Positions 16,363 to 25,141 of a stretch of DNA of 64,000 bases are shown here, piece after piece. Location: positions 1-64,000 of the forward strand of contig JBJHCA010000006.1 in assembly GCA_050485785.1 (NCBI GenBank), in the 5' to 3' direction. Every line of letters begins with the position of its first letter. Position 1 is the stretch's first letter. The notes under the pieces are model-generated. The model did not search any database and was not told the DNA's origin. It worked only from the letters and a program-made list of their open reading frames with translations. Made by a program: the position numbers and the translations under genes. This stretch comes from JBJHCA01 sp050485785 (GTDB taxonomy: Bacteria > Bacteroidota > Bacteroidia > Chitinophagales > Saprospiraceae).

Positions 16363-16380
16363 AGGCATAATTTTATACCC
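16363..16380 (+). promoter_or_regulatory. 18-bp inverted repeat, right copy (lipoprotein side)
   Basis: AGGCATAATTTTATACCC, ending 13 bases before the lipoprotein ATG. Both divergent genes therefore have the same 18 bases at nearly the same place, as a shared operator or promoter would, or as the ends of a 128-bp mobile element. Confidence 0.6.
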
Positions 16381-16393
16381 TAAACTGATCGGC

Positions 16394-16966
16394 ATGCTAC
16401 GCATATACTGGTTCCTGGTTTTGGCTTCACTTGCTGCCTTTGCCGGATGCAACAAAGATGACGACGACAACCCCAATGATGGAAGTCGTTTTTATATTTC
16501 ATTCAAGGTCAATGGCCAGCAGTATGAATACCGCAGTACACCTGAGCACTTCAATATGGAGGTGTTCTGTATGCACAATAACCCCAATGCATCCATGACT
16601 TTATACGCAACATCAGTTATAGGAAAACTGAATCACGCTGCCTCTATGAAAGATGAAATGCAATTGGTAGTGACTATGCCATCACCGCTTCAAACCGGCA
16701 TTACCTATACATCCGGTGCAACAACAGGGGCCGGTCAGCAGCAAGCCGAAGCTTTCCTGCTCACCTGGTATAATGCACAGGGTGACATTTTCCAGTGTAG
16801 TTTCAGTCATGATGTTTTTGGACATGAAAGTAACGGCAGGTTCACTATTGCTGAAATTGTGTCCGATGGATTAAAAGGGACTTTTTCCGGTACGTTCTAC
16901 AACAGTGATTTCACCCAGTCGATCACTGTAACGGAGGGCAGATTTTACGCATGGAGAATTCAGTGA
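16394..16966 (+). CDS. lipoprotein of unknown function
   Basis: A 190-residue exported protein. Residues 1-18 form a signal peptide with lipobox FAGC, followed by an acidic NKDDDDNP linker. The mature region is beta-rich with the opening block FYISFKVNGQQYEYRST, common in small surface lipoproteins of Bacteroidota (DUF6252-like by general appearance, not confirmed). It is divergently transcribed from the amine oxidase gene, sharing an 18-bp upstream element with it, and ends 12 bases from the convergent CotH-like gene. Confidence 0.75.
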   Translation: MLRIYWFLVLASLAAFAGCNKDDDDNPNDGSRFYISFKVNGQQYEYRSTPEHFNMEVFCMHNNPNASMTLYATSVIGKLNHAASMKDEMQLVVTMPSPLQTGITYTSGATTGAGQQQAEAFLLTWYNAQGDIFQCSFSHDVFGHESNGRFTIAEIVSDGLKGTFSGTFYNSDFTQSITVTEGRFYAWRIQ

Positions 16967-16978
16967 AGCAGGTTAGGC

Positions 16979-18880
16979 TTAGTGTTTGATCACCAGTCTG
17001 GCACTTCGGGGAGTTTCAGATTCACTCATCAGCAAAACGATGTAGTTTCCCTGCTGCAGGTGCCCGACCTGCAGGGTGTGTTGTACTGAATAACGGTCCA
17101 GTGTAATGCGATATACTTCTCTGCCCAGCATATCAAAAATCGCGGCTACATTGAACATTGTGCCAAACTCATGCTCAAAGTTTACTGTATTGGAAGCCGG
17201 ATTGGGGAACAGTACGATGTTCATTTCAGGTTCCGGGTTTGTTGAGGAAAAATCACACGCTACGTCCAGCTTCACCTGAAAATGCTCCAGAATCATATCT
17301 TTCACAAACTGACACCGCAGTTCATTGAACTGCTTGAGAACGGCCACCCTCGAGTACCAGAACCATTCGGCTTCGGGCCATTGGTGCCGGATGATATGGG
17401 TGCCTATTTCCGGTGCATAAGTATGGTAAAATTCCATCAAAATGCTGTCCATCCGCGAGGTACGGAAAGTGGTTTCCATGTGCCATGCCAACCGGTTGAG
17501 CAATGCCTCCTTGAATGACTTGTTTTTGATGAGTTTGCGGAAACTCAGATTACCCCACTGGAATACCGGCCACGAATTGGATACAGAATCCAACAAGTTG
17601 GCTATGATGTCATATTGGTAGTTCCAGCCAACATCATCGTTGTCAAAACTGATCCAGCGCCATTTCCCGGCAGGCTCTGCCTGCCTCCAGATCCGTACGT
17701 TGTTTGACGGCCAGTCATACGCCCCCATGTAGATCTTAAAAACATAATAGTCCAGGAAATTATCAAAATCCACCATTTCCTTGAACTGGGCATAACTGCT
17801 TTCTTGAGTAAGATCGTGCTCTTCAAAAAAATTGAACAGTTCTCCGTACCCTTCATGCTGTTCATCGCCAAAATGATGCGTCAGCAGGTCAACTAGATCA
17901 ATATTATCCCTGTGAATGCCGGTAAGCCGTTCTATGTAGTTTTCGTGGATGCGTTCACGCAAATTGTGAATGCCCCAGTATTCACCGTTGATATATACGA
18001 TCACCGGTTTCCAGGCCTGTGCTTCAAAATTCATGTCCCAGCCTATGGCTGATGCCCAGGCGTCGTTAAACATGGTATAGATAAAATCCTGCCCGGAATT
18101 GCGCAACAATAGATGGTTATAAGACTCATGCGGCCTTTGATCAAAAAACGGATAGTCGAAGGTTGGATGGCTGTAAGAAGCCCTGGCATAAAGTCGCAGA
18201 CTTTTAAAAGGGAAGATCCGGCTCAGTCCGCCATGTATTCTGATCCCGGCTTCCTGCACCAGCAGCGGAATGCCGGTGGTGTCAAAAATCTCGATGTGTA
18301 CGGGGCGTTCCCAATCCATTCCCCTGCCGTAATAATTGCCGGTGTATGCCGATGGTGCCGCTTCATAGGCCGCACCGGGAATATAAATACCGGTTTCATG
18401 GTCAAACAGGTGAAGGCTGTCAATACTCAAGGAGAATACCGGCATGGTATGTGGAAATGAGTCGCTAAAAAAGTACGTGGCCGTAACAATTTCTCCCACA
18501 GGCTGACCCCAGAACATGGCCGTTGCACGCACCACGGTAGCCATGGGCGTTTCACCTGAAGGTCCTTTCCAGTAGTATCCGTGAAAAACCGGATCAGCCG
18601 AAGTGTTGATGTCCATAAAGCGGGCCTCGCTGTAAGGACGCGGTGCAACTGTCACAGAACCGGTATAAAGCATGGATTGTGCACCGGGCTCATCGCCGTT
18701 CAGGGTATATCTTATTTCCAGGCCGGGCATGGCCGAGGTAATGGTCAGATCAAAAGGTTCCTGATACAGACCGGCGGTATGGCTAAAGCTGAGCAATTCC
18801 TGCCCGAATGCTACTTCTTGCCGGATGGCAAGACCAAAAAAAGTGATGAAAAATAAACAATATAACTTCCGCAAAATCAT
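16979..18880 (-). CDS. secreted CotH-like protein with T9SS C-terminal domain
   Basis: A roughly 630-residue exported protein. After the signal peptide (MILRKLYCLFFITFF) comes a chitobiase/beta-hexosaminidase C-terminal type domain (PGLEIRYTLNGDEP) to about residue 110. The CotH kinase-like region follows, with GIRIHGGLSRIFPFKSLRLYAR, YINGEYWGIHNLRERIHENYI and the acidic site WRWISFDNDDVGW. The last 75 residues are a type A T9SS sorting domain (VLFPNPASNTVNF). CotH of Bacillus is an atypical protein kinase for spore coat proteins; surface homologues occur widely in Bacteroidota without known targets. I chose the ATG at 18880; one 24 bases upstream would add eight polar residues. Confidence 0.85.
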   Translation of the reverse strand: MILRKLYCLFFITFFGLAIRQEVAFGQELLSFSHTAGLYQEPFDLTITSAMPGLEIRYTLNGDEPGAQSMLYTGSVTVAPRPYSEARFMDINTSADPVFHGYYWKGPSGETPMATVVRATAMFWGQPVGEIVTATYFFSDSFPHTMPVFSLSIDSLHLFDHETGIYIPGAAYEAAPSAYTGNYYGRGMDWERPVHIEIFDTTGIPLLVQEAGIRIHGGLSRIFPFKSLRLYARASYSHPTFDYPFFDQRPHESYNHLLLRNSGQDFIYTMFNDAWASAIGWDMNFEAQAWKPVIVYINGEYWGIHNLRERIHENYIERLTGIHRDNIDLVDLLTHHFGDEQHEGYGELFNFFEEHDLTQESSYAQFKEMVDFDNFLDYYVFKIYMGAYDWPSNNVRIWRQAEPAGKWRWISFDNDDVGWNYQYDIIANLLDSVSNSWPVFQWGNLSFRKLIKNKSFKEALLNRLAWHMETTFRTSRMDSILMEFYHTYAPEIGTHIIRHQWPEAEWFWYSRVAVLKQFNELRCQFVKDMILEHFQVKLDVACDFSSTNPEPEMNIVLFPNPASNTVNFEHEFGTMFNVAAIFDMLGREVYRITLDRYSVQHTLQVGHLQQGNYIVLLMSESETPRSARLVIKH

Positions 18881-18962
18881 CCTGTTTCTACAACCTCCTC
18901 TCAATAACGGGCGAAGGTAGCTAAATGTAGACAGCCGGCCTAAAAATCCTTCCTGTTCCCGA

Positions 18963-20300
18963 TTATACAGACGGCAAATGATCGTCTTGGGTTGGGTTTA
19001 ACCGGATATTGACATCTCTGTGGGGCACGGGTATCTGGATTCCTTCGCGTTTGAAAGCCTGTTCAATGGCAAAGCGAAGGTCGCTTTTTACGTCTTCTAT
19101 AAAAAGAAACTCGCTGCTCCAGATGCTGAGCTCAAAATGCAGGGCGTACTCGCCAAACCGGATGAGGCGTACAAAGGGTTTGGGGTCCTTGTACACTTTG
19201 CCGTGACGGGAAGCAGTTTCGAGCAGCAGTTGCCGAACCCTGGCCGTATCGGAGCCGTACATTACCGGTACTTCGATAGTGAAGCGGGCTTTATGATCAT
19301 TATTGCTCCAGTTGATCACTTTGTTTTGGACCAGCTTTGAATTGGGAACGACCACTACGATGTTGTGGCGGGTGATCACCTTGGAAGTTCGCAATCCGAT
19401 GTGGGTCACCGTGCCGATAAACTCATCTACCTGCACTGTATCACCGGCTTCCACGGCACGGTCAAACAGCAGGATAAACCCGGAAACGAAATCGCTGAAA
19501 ATCGATTGCAAACCCAGTCCTACACCAACCAAAAGAGCCGCTGCACCTCCAAGAATTACCGTAAGGTGGAATCCGAGATACTGCATGGCCAGAATAAAGG
19601 CAAATGTGTAGATCACGTATTTTACAAGCTGATTGAACGCATGCCGGCTGCCCGTATCAATGCCTTGTTTGTAGTAATATCCGTTCAGTATCTGGATGAC
19701 GATCCATATGATAAGCTGTGCAAAAACTATGGCCAGTATAGCCTGCAGCAGGCTGCTGAGCCGAAAAGTATAGTTCTCCTGCTCAAAAATGATCCAGTCC
19801 CAGCCGGCCATGCGCAATACCAGAATTCCCAGAAAGAGGTACAGCAGTACTGAAAAAACATTGCTTAACTTGGGAACAACTGCCGGCTTTCCTCCCCGGT
19901 GTTCAAGCAACCTGCTGTACCATTCCAGCACAATTTCACTCAGTATGCTGTCAATCAGCCGGGCTGCCGTAATCAGAAGTACAAGCAAAATGATAAGACT
20001 GACACTGATTTCGTTCTCATTCAGTTCAAGGGCAGTAAAATCCAGGCCCAGCAACCTGATCGCTGTATAAAACAGCCCGAATATAAGCAGCCACGTCAAC
20101 CTGGAACCCAATCGCCGCCTTCCTGCCTGATTGGCCAGCAGATTCTTAAGCAACCGGGGAAGCAGGCTTTTCATCAACAGCCTGTAGATCAGAAATGCCA
20201 GCAATACCGAAAGGATCACTCCGCACACCTGCAGCCAATTGATCTCAGTACCGTTTACGGTAAACGCAATCTGATTGAACCAGTCTAAAATAGGTGTCAT
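18963..20300 (-). CDS. MscS family mechanosensitive channel, large type
   Basis: A 445-residue inner-membrane channel that releases solutes when tension rises. About five hydrophobic segments lie between residues 20 and 260. The pore helix and following beta domain read ILGGAAALLVGVGLGLQS, DFVSGFILLFDRAVEAGDTV, and later VVVPNSKLVQNKVINWS. The C-terminal domain ends VPHRDVNIRLN. The long N-terminal membrane part separates it from the short MscS at 59833. It ends 58 bases from the upstream end of the CotH-like gene, on the same strand. Confidence 0.9.
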   Translation of the reverse strand: MTPILDWFNQIAFTVNGTEINWLQVCGVILSVLLAFLIYRLLMKSLLPRLLKNLLANQAGRRRLGSRLTWLLIFGLFYTAIRLLGLDFTALELNENEISVSLIILLVLLITAARLIDSILSEIVLEWYSRLLEHRGGKPAVVPKLSNVFSVLLYLFLGILVLRMAGWDWIIFEQENYTFRLSSLLQAILAIVFAQLIIWIVIQILNGYYYKQGIDTGSRHAFNQLVKYVIYTFAFILAMQYLGFHLTVILGGAAALLVGVGLGLQSIFSDFVSGFILLFDRAVEAGDTVQVDEFIGTVTHIGLRTSKVITRHNIVVVVPNSKLVQNKVINWSNNDHKARFTIEVPVMYGSDTARVRQLLLETASRHGKVYKDPKPFVRLIRFGEYALHFELSIWSSEFLFIEDVKSDLRFAIEQAFKREGIQIPVPHRDVNIRLNPTQDDHLPSV

Positions 20301-20446
20301 GCAGTGCTCAAACTATGGTTACGGACACAAATGTAATACCTGTAAATCAGGCCACATAAAAAATCAGCGGAGCGCAGTGGTTCAGATTCTATGACCGGGA
20401 TGAGCGAAATACTCTTCCTGCAGATCTTCGGCCTGCAACCTGATGT

Positions 20447-22489
20447 TTACCTGACATTGATATTGAACAAGTCCCGCATGCGCTTCTTCAGTGCGAGCAG
20501 CTCATCCCTGAGTTGAGCAGCAGTGATAAAATCCAACTCTGCGGCGGATTCCTTCATTCTTCGCTCGGTTTCGGCAATCAGCTTTTCAAGCTGGTCTTTA
20601 GACATATATGAAATCAGCGGGTCAGCTGCAATACTCAAGGGTTCATCTTCGCTGTAAACAGCGGCATCACGCGTGCGCTGATCAAGCAGCGAACTTTGCT
20701 TCATAATATCTTCCCGGCTTTTGAATACAGTGGTTGGAGTTATGCCGTGTTCTTCGTTATAAGCCATTTGAATAGCTCGTCTGCGATTCACCTCGTCAAT
20801 GGTTTGCTGCATGCTTTTGGTAATTTTATCCGCATAAAATATTACCAGGCCATTGGCATTCCGTGCAGCACGGCCGGCAGTCTGTGTCAGTGACCGCTCG
20901 TTCCTTAAAAACCCTTCCTTGTCAGCATCCAGTATAGCTACTAATGATACCTCAGGTAAATCAAGACCTTCCCTAAGCAGGTTTACTCCTATCAATACAT
21001 CGAATTCACCCAGCCTCAGATCGCGGATAATCTCAACCCTGTCCAGAGTATCTATCTCCGAATGCAGATACCTGCAGCGTACATTGATATTGCTCATGTA
21101 TTTGGCCAGTTCCTCCGACATGCGCTTGGTGAGCGTAGTTACCAGTACCCTTTCCCCGCGTTTCACCCGCTCGTCAATTTCCTCCAGCAGATCATCGATC
21201 TGATTAATACTGGGCCTCACAACAACCGGGGGGTCAAGAAGCCCGGTTGGCCTCACAATCTGCTCAACCACTACGCCGCCGGTTTGCTCCAGTTCATAAT
21301 CCCCGGGAGTGGCACTCACATAGATCACCTGATTAATGAGGTCCTCAAACTCGGTAAAATTAAGCGGGCGGTTGTCCAAAGCTGATGGCAGTCTGAAACC
21401 GTGCTGTACAAGGTTCAGTTTCCTGGCCCGGTCACCTCCCCACATTCCCCTAACTTGCGGTACGGTTACATGGCTCTCATCAACTATCAGCAAAAAATCC
21501 TCGGGAAAATAGTCAATGAGGCAAAATGGCCTGGTTCCCGGTAACCGCCCGTCAAAATGGCGCGAATAATTCTCCACGCCTGAACAATAGCCCAGTTCTC
21601 TGATCATCTCCAGGTCAAGGGCAGTTCTTTCCTTCAGCCTCCTGGCTTCGAGAAACAACCGTTCAGCTTCAAAATACCGCACCTGATCATTCATTTCCTC
21701 TTCAATCTGTCTGATAATATGATTGAGCCTTTCTTTTGGTGCTACATAAAGATTAGCAGGAAATATAGCAGCGTGCTTCAGCGGTGCAATCCTTCTTCCA
21801 GTTTCCGGATCGTAACTCTCAATCTCCTCAATTTCATCGCCAAAAAAGATGATGCGGTATCCGTAGTCCACATAGGGTAAATTCACTTCAACCGCTTCCC
21901 CGCGCACCCTGAAATTGCCCCGGTCAACCACATGGTCAGACCTGGAATACAGTCCGGCTACAAGCATATGTAGCAGGGAATTGCGCGAAACGGTCTGCCC
22001 CGTATGGATCCGAATGATCCCTGCTTTATAGTCCTCGGGGTTTCCCATACCGTAAATGCACGACACAGAAGCAACCACAATAATATCTCGCCGGCCTGAA
22101 AGCAGAGAAGTGGTGGCCTTCATCCGCAGTTTATCCACCTCGTCATTGATCGACAGGTCTTTTTCGATATAAGTGTCTGAACTTGAAATGTATGCCTCGG
22201 GCTGATAGTAATCGTAATACGACACAAAATACTCCACGGCATTCTCCGGGAAAAACTGTCTGAACTCTCCGTAAAGCTGGGCTGTCAGTGTTTTATTGTG
22301 CGTCAGTACCAGCACCGGCCGGTTTATGGCTGCAATCACATTGGCCATGGTAAATGTTTTACCGCTGCCCGTAACACCCAGCAATGTCTGAAACCGCTCC
22401 CCGGCATTCAGGTTCCTGACCAGCTCGGCTATTGCCGAAGGTTGATCACCGGTGGGTTCGTAGTTCGATATCAGCTGAAAACTCGACAT
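20447..22489 (-). CDS. uvrB: excinuclease ABC subunit B
   Basis: The DNA helicase-like subunit that verifies lesions in nucleotide excision repair together with UvrA and UvrC. From the ATG at 22489 the product is 680 residues, the normal length. Walker A GVTGSGKT lies at 38-45, the beta-hairpin block YYDYYQPEAYI follows near 95, and helicase motifs include DESHVT, ATPGDYE, GINLLREGLD and QTAGRAARN. A UVR domain for UvrC contact closes the protein (LEKLIAETERRMKE). An upstream in-frame ATG (22531) would add 14 unusual residues and would precede the promoter box at 22497-22504, so 22489 is preferred. Confidence 0.97.
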   Translation of the reverse strand: MSSFQLISNYEPTGDQPSAIAELVRNLNAGERFQTLLGVTGSGKTFTMANVIAAINRPVLVLTHNKTLTAQLYGEFRQFFPENAVEYFVSYYDYYQPEAYISSSDTYIEKDLSINDEVDKLRMKATTSLLSGRRDIIVVASVSCIYGMGNPEDYKAGIIRIHTGQTVSRNSLLHMLVAGLYSRSDHVVDRGNFRVRGEAVEVNLPYVDYGYRIIFFGDEIEEIESYDPETGRRIAPLKHAAIFPANLYVAPKERLNHIIRQIEEEMNDQVRYFEAERLFLEARRLKERTALDLEMIRELGYCSGVENYSRHFDGRLPGTRPFCLIDYFPEDFLLIVDESHVTVPQVRGMWGGDRARKLNLVQHGFRLPSALDNRPLNFTEFEDLINQVIYVSATPGDYELEQTGGVVVEQIVRPTGLLDPPVVVRPSINQIDDLLEEIDERVKRGERVLVTTLTKRMSEELAKYMSNINVRCRYLHSEIDTLDRVEIIRDLRLGEFDVLIGVNLLREGLDLPEVSLVAILDADKEGFLRNERSLTQTAGRAARNANGLVIFYADKITKSMQQTIDEVNRRRAIQMAYNEEHGITPTTVFKSREDIMKQSSLLDQRTRDAAVYSEDEPLSIAADPLISYMSKDQLEKLIAETERRMKESAAELDFITAAQLRDELLALKKRMRDLFNINVR

Positions 22490-22496
22490 AGGGCTA

Positions 22497-22504
22497 CAAA
22501 TATA
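22497..22504 (-). promoter_or_regulatory. -7 promoter box of uvrB
   Basis: On the minus strand TATATTTG, an exact TAnnTTTG match, with TTG (22523-22521) 16 bases upstream as a possible -33 element. It ends 7 bases before the uvrB ATG, so the transcript would be nearly leaderless. Confidence 0.5.
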
Positions 22505-22756
22505 GACATTATAACAGCCACAACACCGCAAGGGTGAAGCAATGTTTTAAACGTGTATCTGAGATTTACAATATTTCTAAAAGTTCAGTTATAGCAGTCA
22601 GTCCTGTCATTGAAAGGGTTTTTTATTCTGGATAACTTTTTGTTTTGCCTTGCTGCCCTTCACAGCAGATATATGCTCAAAATAGACTTCCCATACCATT
22701 GTCATCGGGTGTATGCACAAGAACACCGAAGCTTCGCATTCCACAAATACTTTACT

Positions 22757-22764
22757 TACATTTG
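22757..22764 (+). promoter_or_regulatory. -7 promoter box of the DUF5606 operon
   Basis: TACATTTG is an exact TAnnTTTG match 25 bases before the ATG at 22790. The following GTAGCCCC resembles the start of the uvrB transcript on the other strand. Confidence 0.5.
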
Positions 22765-22789
22765 TAGCCCCAAATAAAGCACACTCAGT

Positions 22790-23263
22790 ATGGATCTGAA
22801 TAAAGTTATCGCCATCAGCGCATTACCCGGGCTCTACCGCATGGTAGCCAATAAGTCCAACGGTTTGGTCGTAGAAAGCCTCGAAGACGGCAAACGCCGC
22901 TTTGTTTCCGCCCGACGGCACAATTTCACTCCGCTCGAATCGATCTCCATTTATACCTTTACCGACTCGGTTGAGCTGGACAAGGTTTTTCGCAATATGC
23001 GCGATCAGATAGAAGACAATCCGCTTCCCGCTTCAGATGCAGGTTCCGAAGAATTGAGGGAATATTTCCTGGATGTATTGCCCGATCACGATACGGAACG
23101 CGTACACATAGGCGATATCAAAAAACTGATTCGTTGGTATTCTGCACTTAACAGCTATGGTTTGCTGAATGACGAAGATCAGACTGACACAGTGGAAAAA
23201 GACAATGACCGGGCCGAAGGAACATCCCGGCCGGATGAAGAGGAAGATGCCTCCCCGGCATAG
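22790..23263 (+). CDS. DUF5606 family protein
   Basis: A 157-residue cytoplasmic protein. The N-terminal block DLNKVIAISALPGLYRMVANKSNGLVVESLEDGKR is the DUF5606 hallmark and forms a small SH3-like domain by appearance. A second part (about 75-128, REYFLDVLPDHDTERVHIGDIKKLIRWY) is helical and the last 25 residues are an acidic tail. The family is restricted to Bacteroidota and its function is unknown. The next gene starts 2 bases after its stop, so it is co-transcribed with the ABC exporter, a link that may only reflect operon packing. Confidence 0.85.
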   Translation: MDLNKVIAISALPGLYRMVANKSNGLVVESLEDGKRRFVSARRHNFTPLESISIYTFTDSVELDKVFRNMRDQIEDNPLPASDAGSEELREYFLDVLPDHDTERVHIGDIKKLIRWYSALNSYGLLNDEDQTDTVEKDNDRAEGTSRPDEEEDASPA

Positions 23264-23265
23264 CA

Positions 23266-25098
23266 ATGCTAAAAGCCGGCTCCATGCAGTTGCTCAGAAA
23301 AATCAGATTCCTGCTTGTTCCCTACCGTAACTGGATAGCCGGACATATAGCAGCCAGCATTTTAATGGCTGTATTTTCCGTAATCAGTATTCCTGCAATC
23401 ATTCCGTTTTTACAGCTATTGTTCGGAGAAGTGCCCCGGGTTGAATCCCCTCCGGAAAACTGGCGAAACATTGGCGACATTGCCACTATGGCGTATTACC
23501 ACATGGGGCGGTGGATTGAAGCCATGGGGCAATCCAATGCTCTGCTGGTGGTTTGCGGTGTACTTATCGGTATTTTTCTGCTGAAAAACGCTTTCCGCTA
23601 TCTGGCTTTGTTTTGTATGGCCCCTATTCGCACCGGAATTGTGCGCGACCTGCGAAAGAAGCTTGTCCATTCATGGCTTTCCAATCATATCCAATATTTC
23701 ACTTCCGGTAAAAAAGGGGACATGCTGTCGCGCATCACCACCGACATCCATGAAGTGGAATGGAGTATCCTCAGTGCTCTGGAAGCCATGGTTAAAGAAC
23801 CTCTGCTTATTATCGGTGCATTGGCAATGATGTGGCTCATTTCACCGTCGCTCACCCTTATTGTTTTTGCCCTGATCATAGTGATGGGTACCATTATCGG
23901 GATGATTGGCAACAAACTGCGGCGGCAGTCAGGTAACGTTCAGCACTGGGTGGGTAAAATTACCTCCAAAGCCGAAGAGCTGATCAGTGGTCAGAAAGTG
24001 ATCCGTGCATTTAATGCCGGGCCGTATATTGCCAAAGGCTTTGACCTGACTAATGAAAAACACCGGTATTACTTTCAGCGGCTACTCTGGCGAAAAGACC
24101 TGGCTTCGCCGCTTTCGGAATTTCTGGGGGTCATGGTGGCCGGAATCATACTGTGGACGGGTGGACGATATGTATTTGACGGGGCACTTCAGCCTGCGTC
24201 TTTCATTGCATTTGTTTATGCTTTCTACAGCGTCATTACCCCGGCCAAGGCATTCGCCACGGCATATTTCAATATCCGCAAAGGGAATGCCGCACTTGAC
24301 AGGTTGTATGAAAGCTTTGATCATGAAAAAGAAACGAACGGAGCATTGACTGTTACAACCAATGGTCAGCCGGTTTTTTCCCGAACCCTTCAGTTTAAAC
24401 AGGTCTCATACCGGTATCCCGGTAAAAATGAAGATGCCGTGCATAACATTTCCTTTACTGTTCCAAGGGGTTCCAATACAGCTTTGGTAGGTGCTTCAGG
24501 TGCCGGAAAAAGTACTGTTCTCGATCTCATGTTGAGATTTTACGCACCGCATTCAGGCCAAATCCTTATTGATGATCAACCTGTTGATCTGTATAGTATC
24601 AGCGATACCCGTAGCCTCTTTGGCATTGTCACCCAGGATCCCTTCCTGTTTCACGATACCGTAGCTGAAAACATTGCTTTCGGAAAACAAGGGATTACCC
24701 GGGATGATATCATCAGGGCTGCACAGGCTGCACATGCCCATGAGTTCATCATGCAACTTCCGCAACAATACCAAACAGTGGTCGGTGACCGGGGGCTCAG
24801 GCTCAGCGGAGGTCAGCGCCAACGCTTAACCATTGCTCGCGCCGCATTGCTTGATCCAGCCATACTGCTCCTCGATGAAGCCACATCTGCCCTGGATGCA
24901 GAAAGTGAAATGATGGTCCAACTTGCGCTGAAAACTGTTATGGAAAACCGAACCACCATTACCATCGCCCATCGGTTATCTACCATTATCCATGCCGATC
25001 AGATCATTGTAATTGACCGGGGTAGGATAGTAGAAACCGGCAAACACCGCGATCTGATAGAACAGTCTGAAACTTACCGCAATATCATGCAACTCTGA
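23266..25098 (+). CDS. ABC transporter, MsbA-like (membrane and ATPase domains fused)
   Basis: A 610-residue type IV (exporter) half-transporter. About six membrane spans lie between residues 20 and 320, then the nucleotide-binding domain: Walker A GASGAGKS near 409, Q-loop VTQDPFLF, signature LSGGQRQR near 512, Walker B ILLLDEATSALD near 535 and switch region AHRLST. The set is complete, so a homodimer would be active. Lipid A or phospholipid flipping as for MsbA is plausible for this essential-looking Bacteroidota exporter, but drug or peptide export is not excluded. It begins 2 bases after the DUF5606 stop. Confidence 0.92.
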   Translation: MLKAGSMQLLRKIRFLLVPYRNWIAGHIAASILMAVFSVISIPAIIPFLQLLFGEVPRVESPPENWRNIGDIATMAYYHMGRWIEAMGQSNALLVVCGVLIGIFLLKNAFRYLALFCMAPIRTGIVRDLRKKLVHSWLSNHIQYFTSGKKGDMLSRITTDIHEVEWSILSALEAMVKEPLLIIGALAMMWLISPSLTLIVFALIIVMGTIIGMIGNKLRRQSGNVQHWVGKITSKAEELISGQKVIRAFNAGPYIAKGFDLTNEKHRYYFQRLLWRKDLASPLSEFLGVMVAGIILWTGGRYVFDGALQPASFIAFVYAFYSVITPAKAFATAYFNIRKGNAALDRLYESFDHEKETNGALTVTTNGQPVFSRTLQFKQVSYRYPGKNEDAVHNISFTVPRGSNTALVGASGAGKSTVLDLMLRFYAPHSGQILIDDQPVDLYSISDTRSLFGIVTQDPFLFHDTVAENIAFGKQGITRDDIIRAAQAAHAHEFIMQLPQQYQTVVGDRGLRLSGGQRQRLTIARAALLDPAILLLDEATSALDAESEMMVQLALKTVMENRTTITIAHRLSTIIHADQIIVIDRGRIVETGKHRDLIEQSETYRNIMQL

Positions 25099-25118
25099 TT
25101 TCTGACACTATTATTCAT

Positions 25119-25126
25119 TAGCTTTG
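25119..25126 (+). promoter_or_regulatory. -7 promoter box TAGCTTTG
   Basis: An exact TAnnTTTG match 15 bases before the ATG of the T9SS cargo gene at 25142. It separates that gene from the ABC operon. Confidence 0.45.
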
Positions 25127-25141
25127 TCCAAAATTTGAACC

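Larger units (their letters stand above)
22490..22789. other. 300-bp divergent promoter region of uvrB and DUF5606 gene
   Basis: It holds the two TAnnTTTG boxes listed separately and, at 22631-22642, a one-mismatch copy (GATAACTTTTTG) of the recurring motif. No gene or hairpin was seen. Confidence 0.5.
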
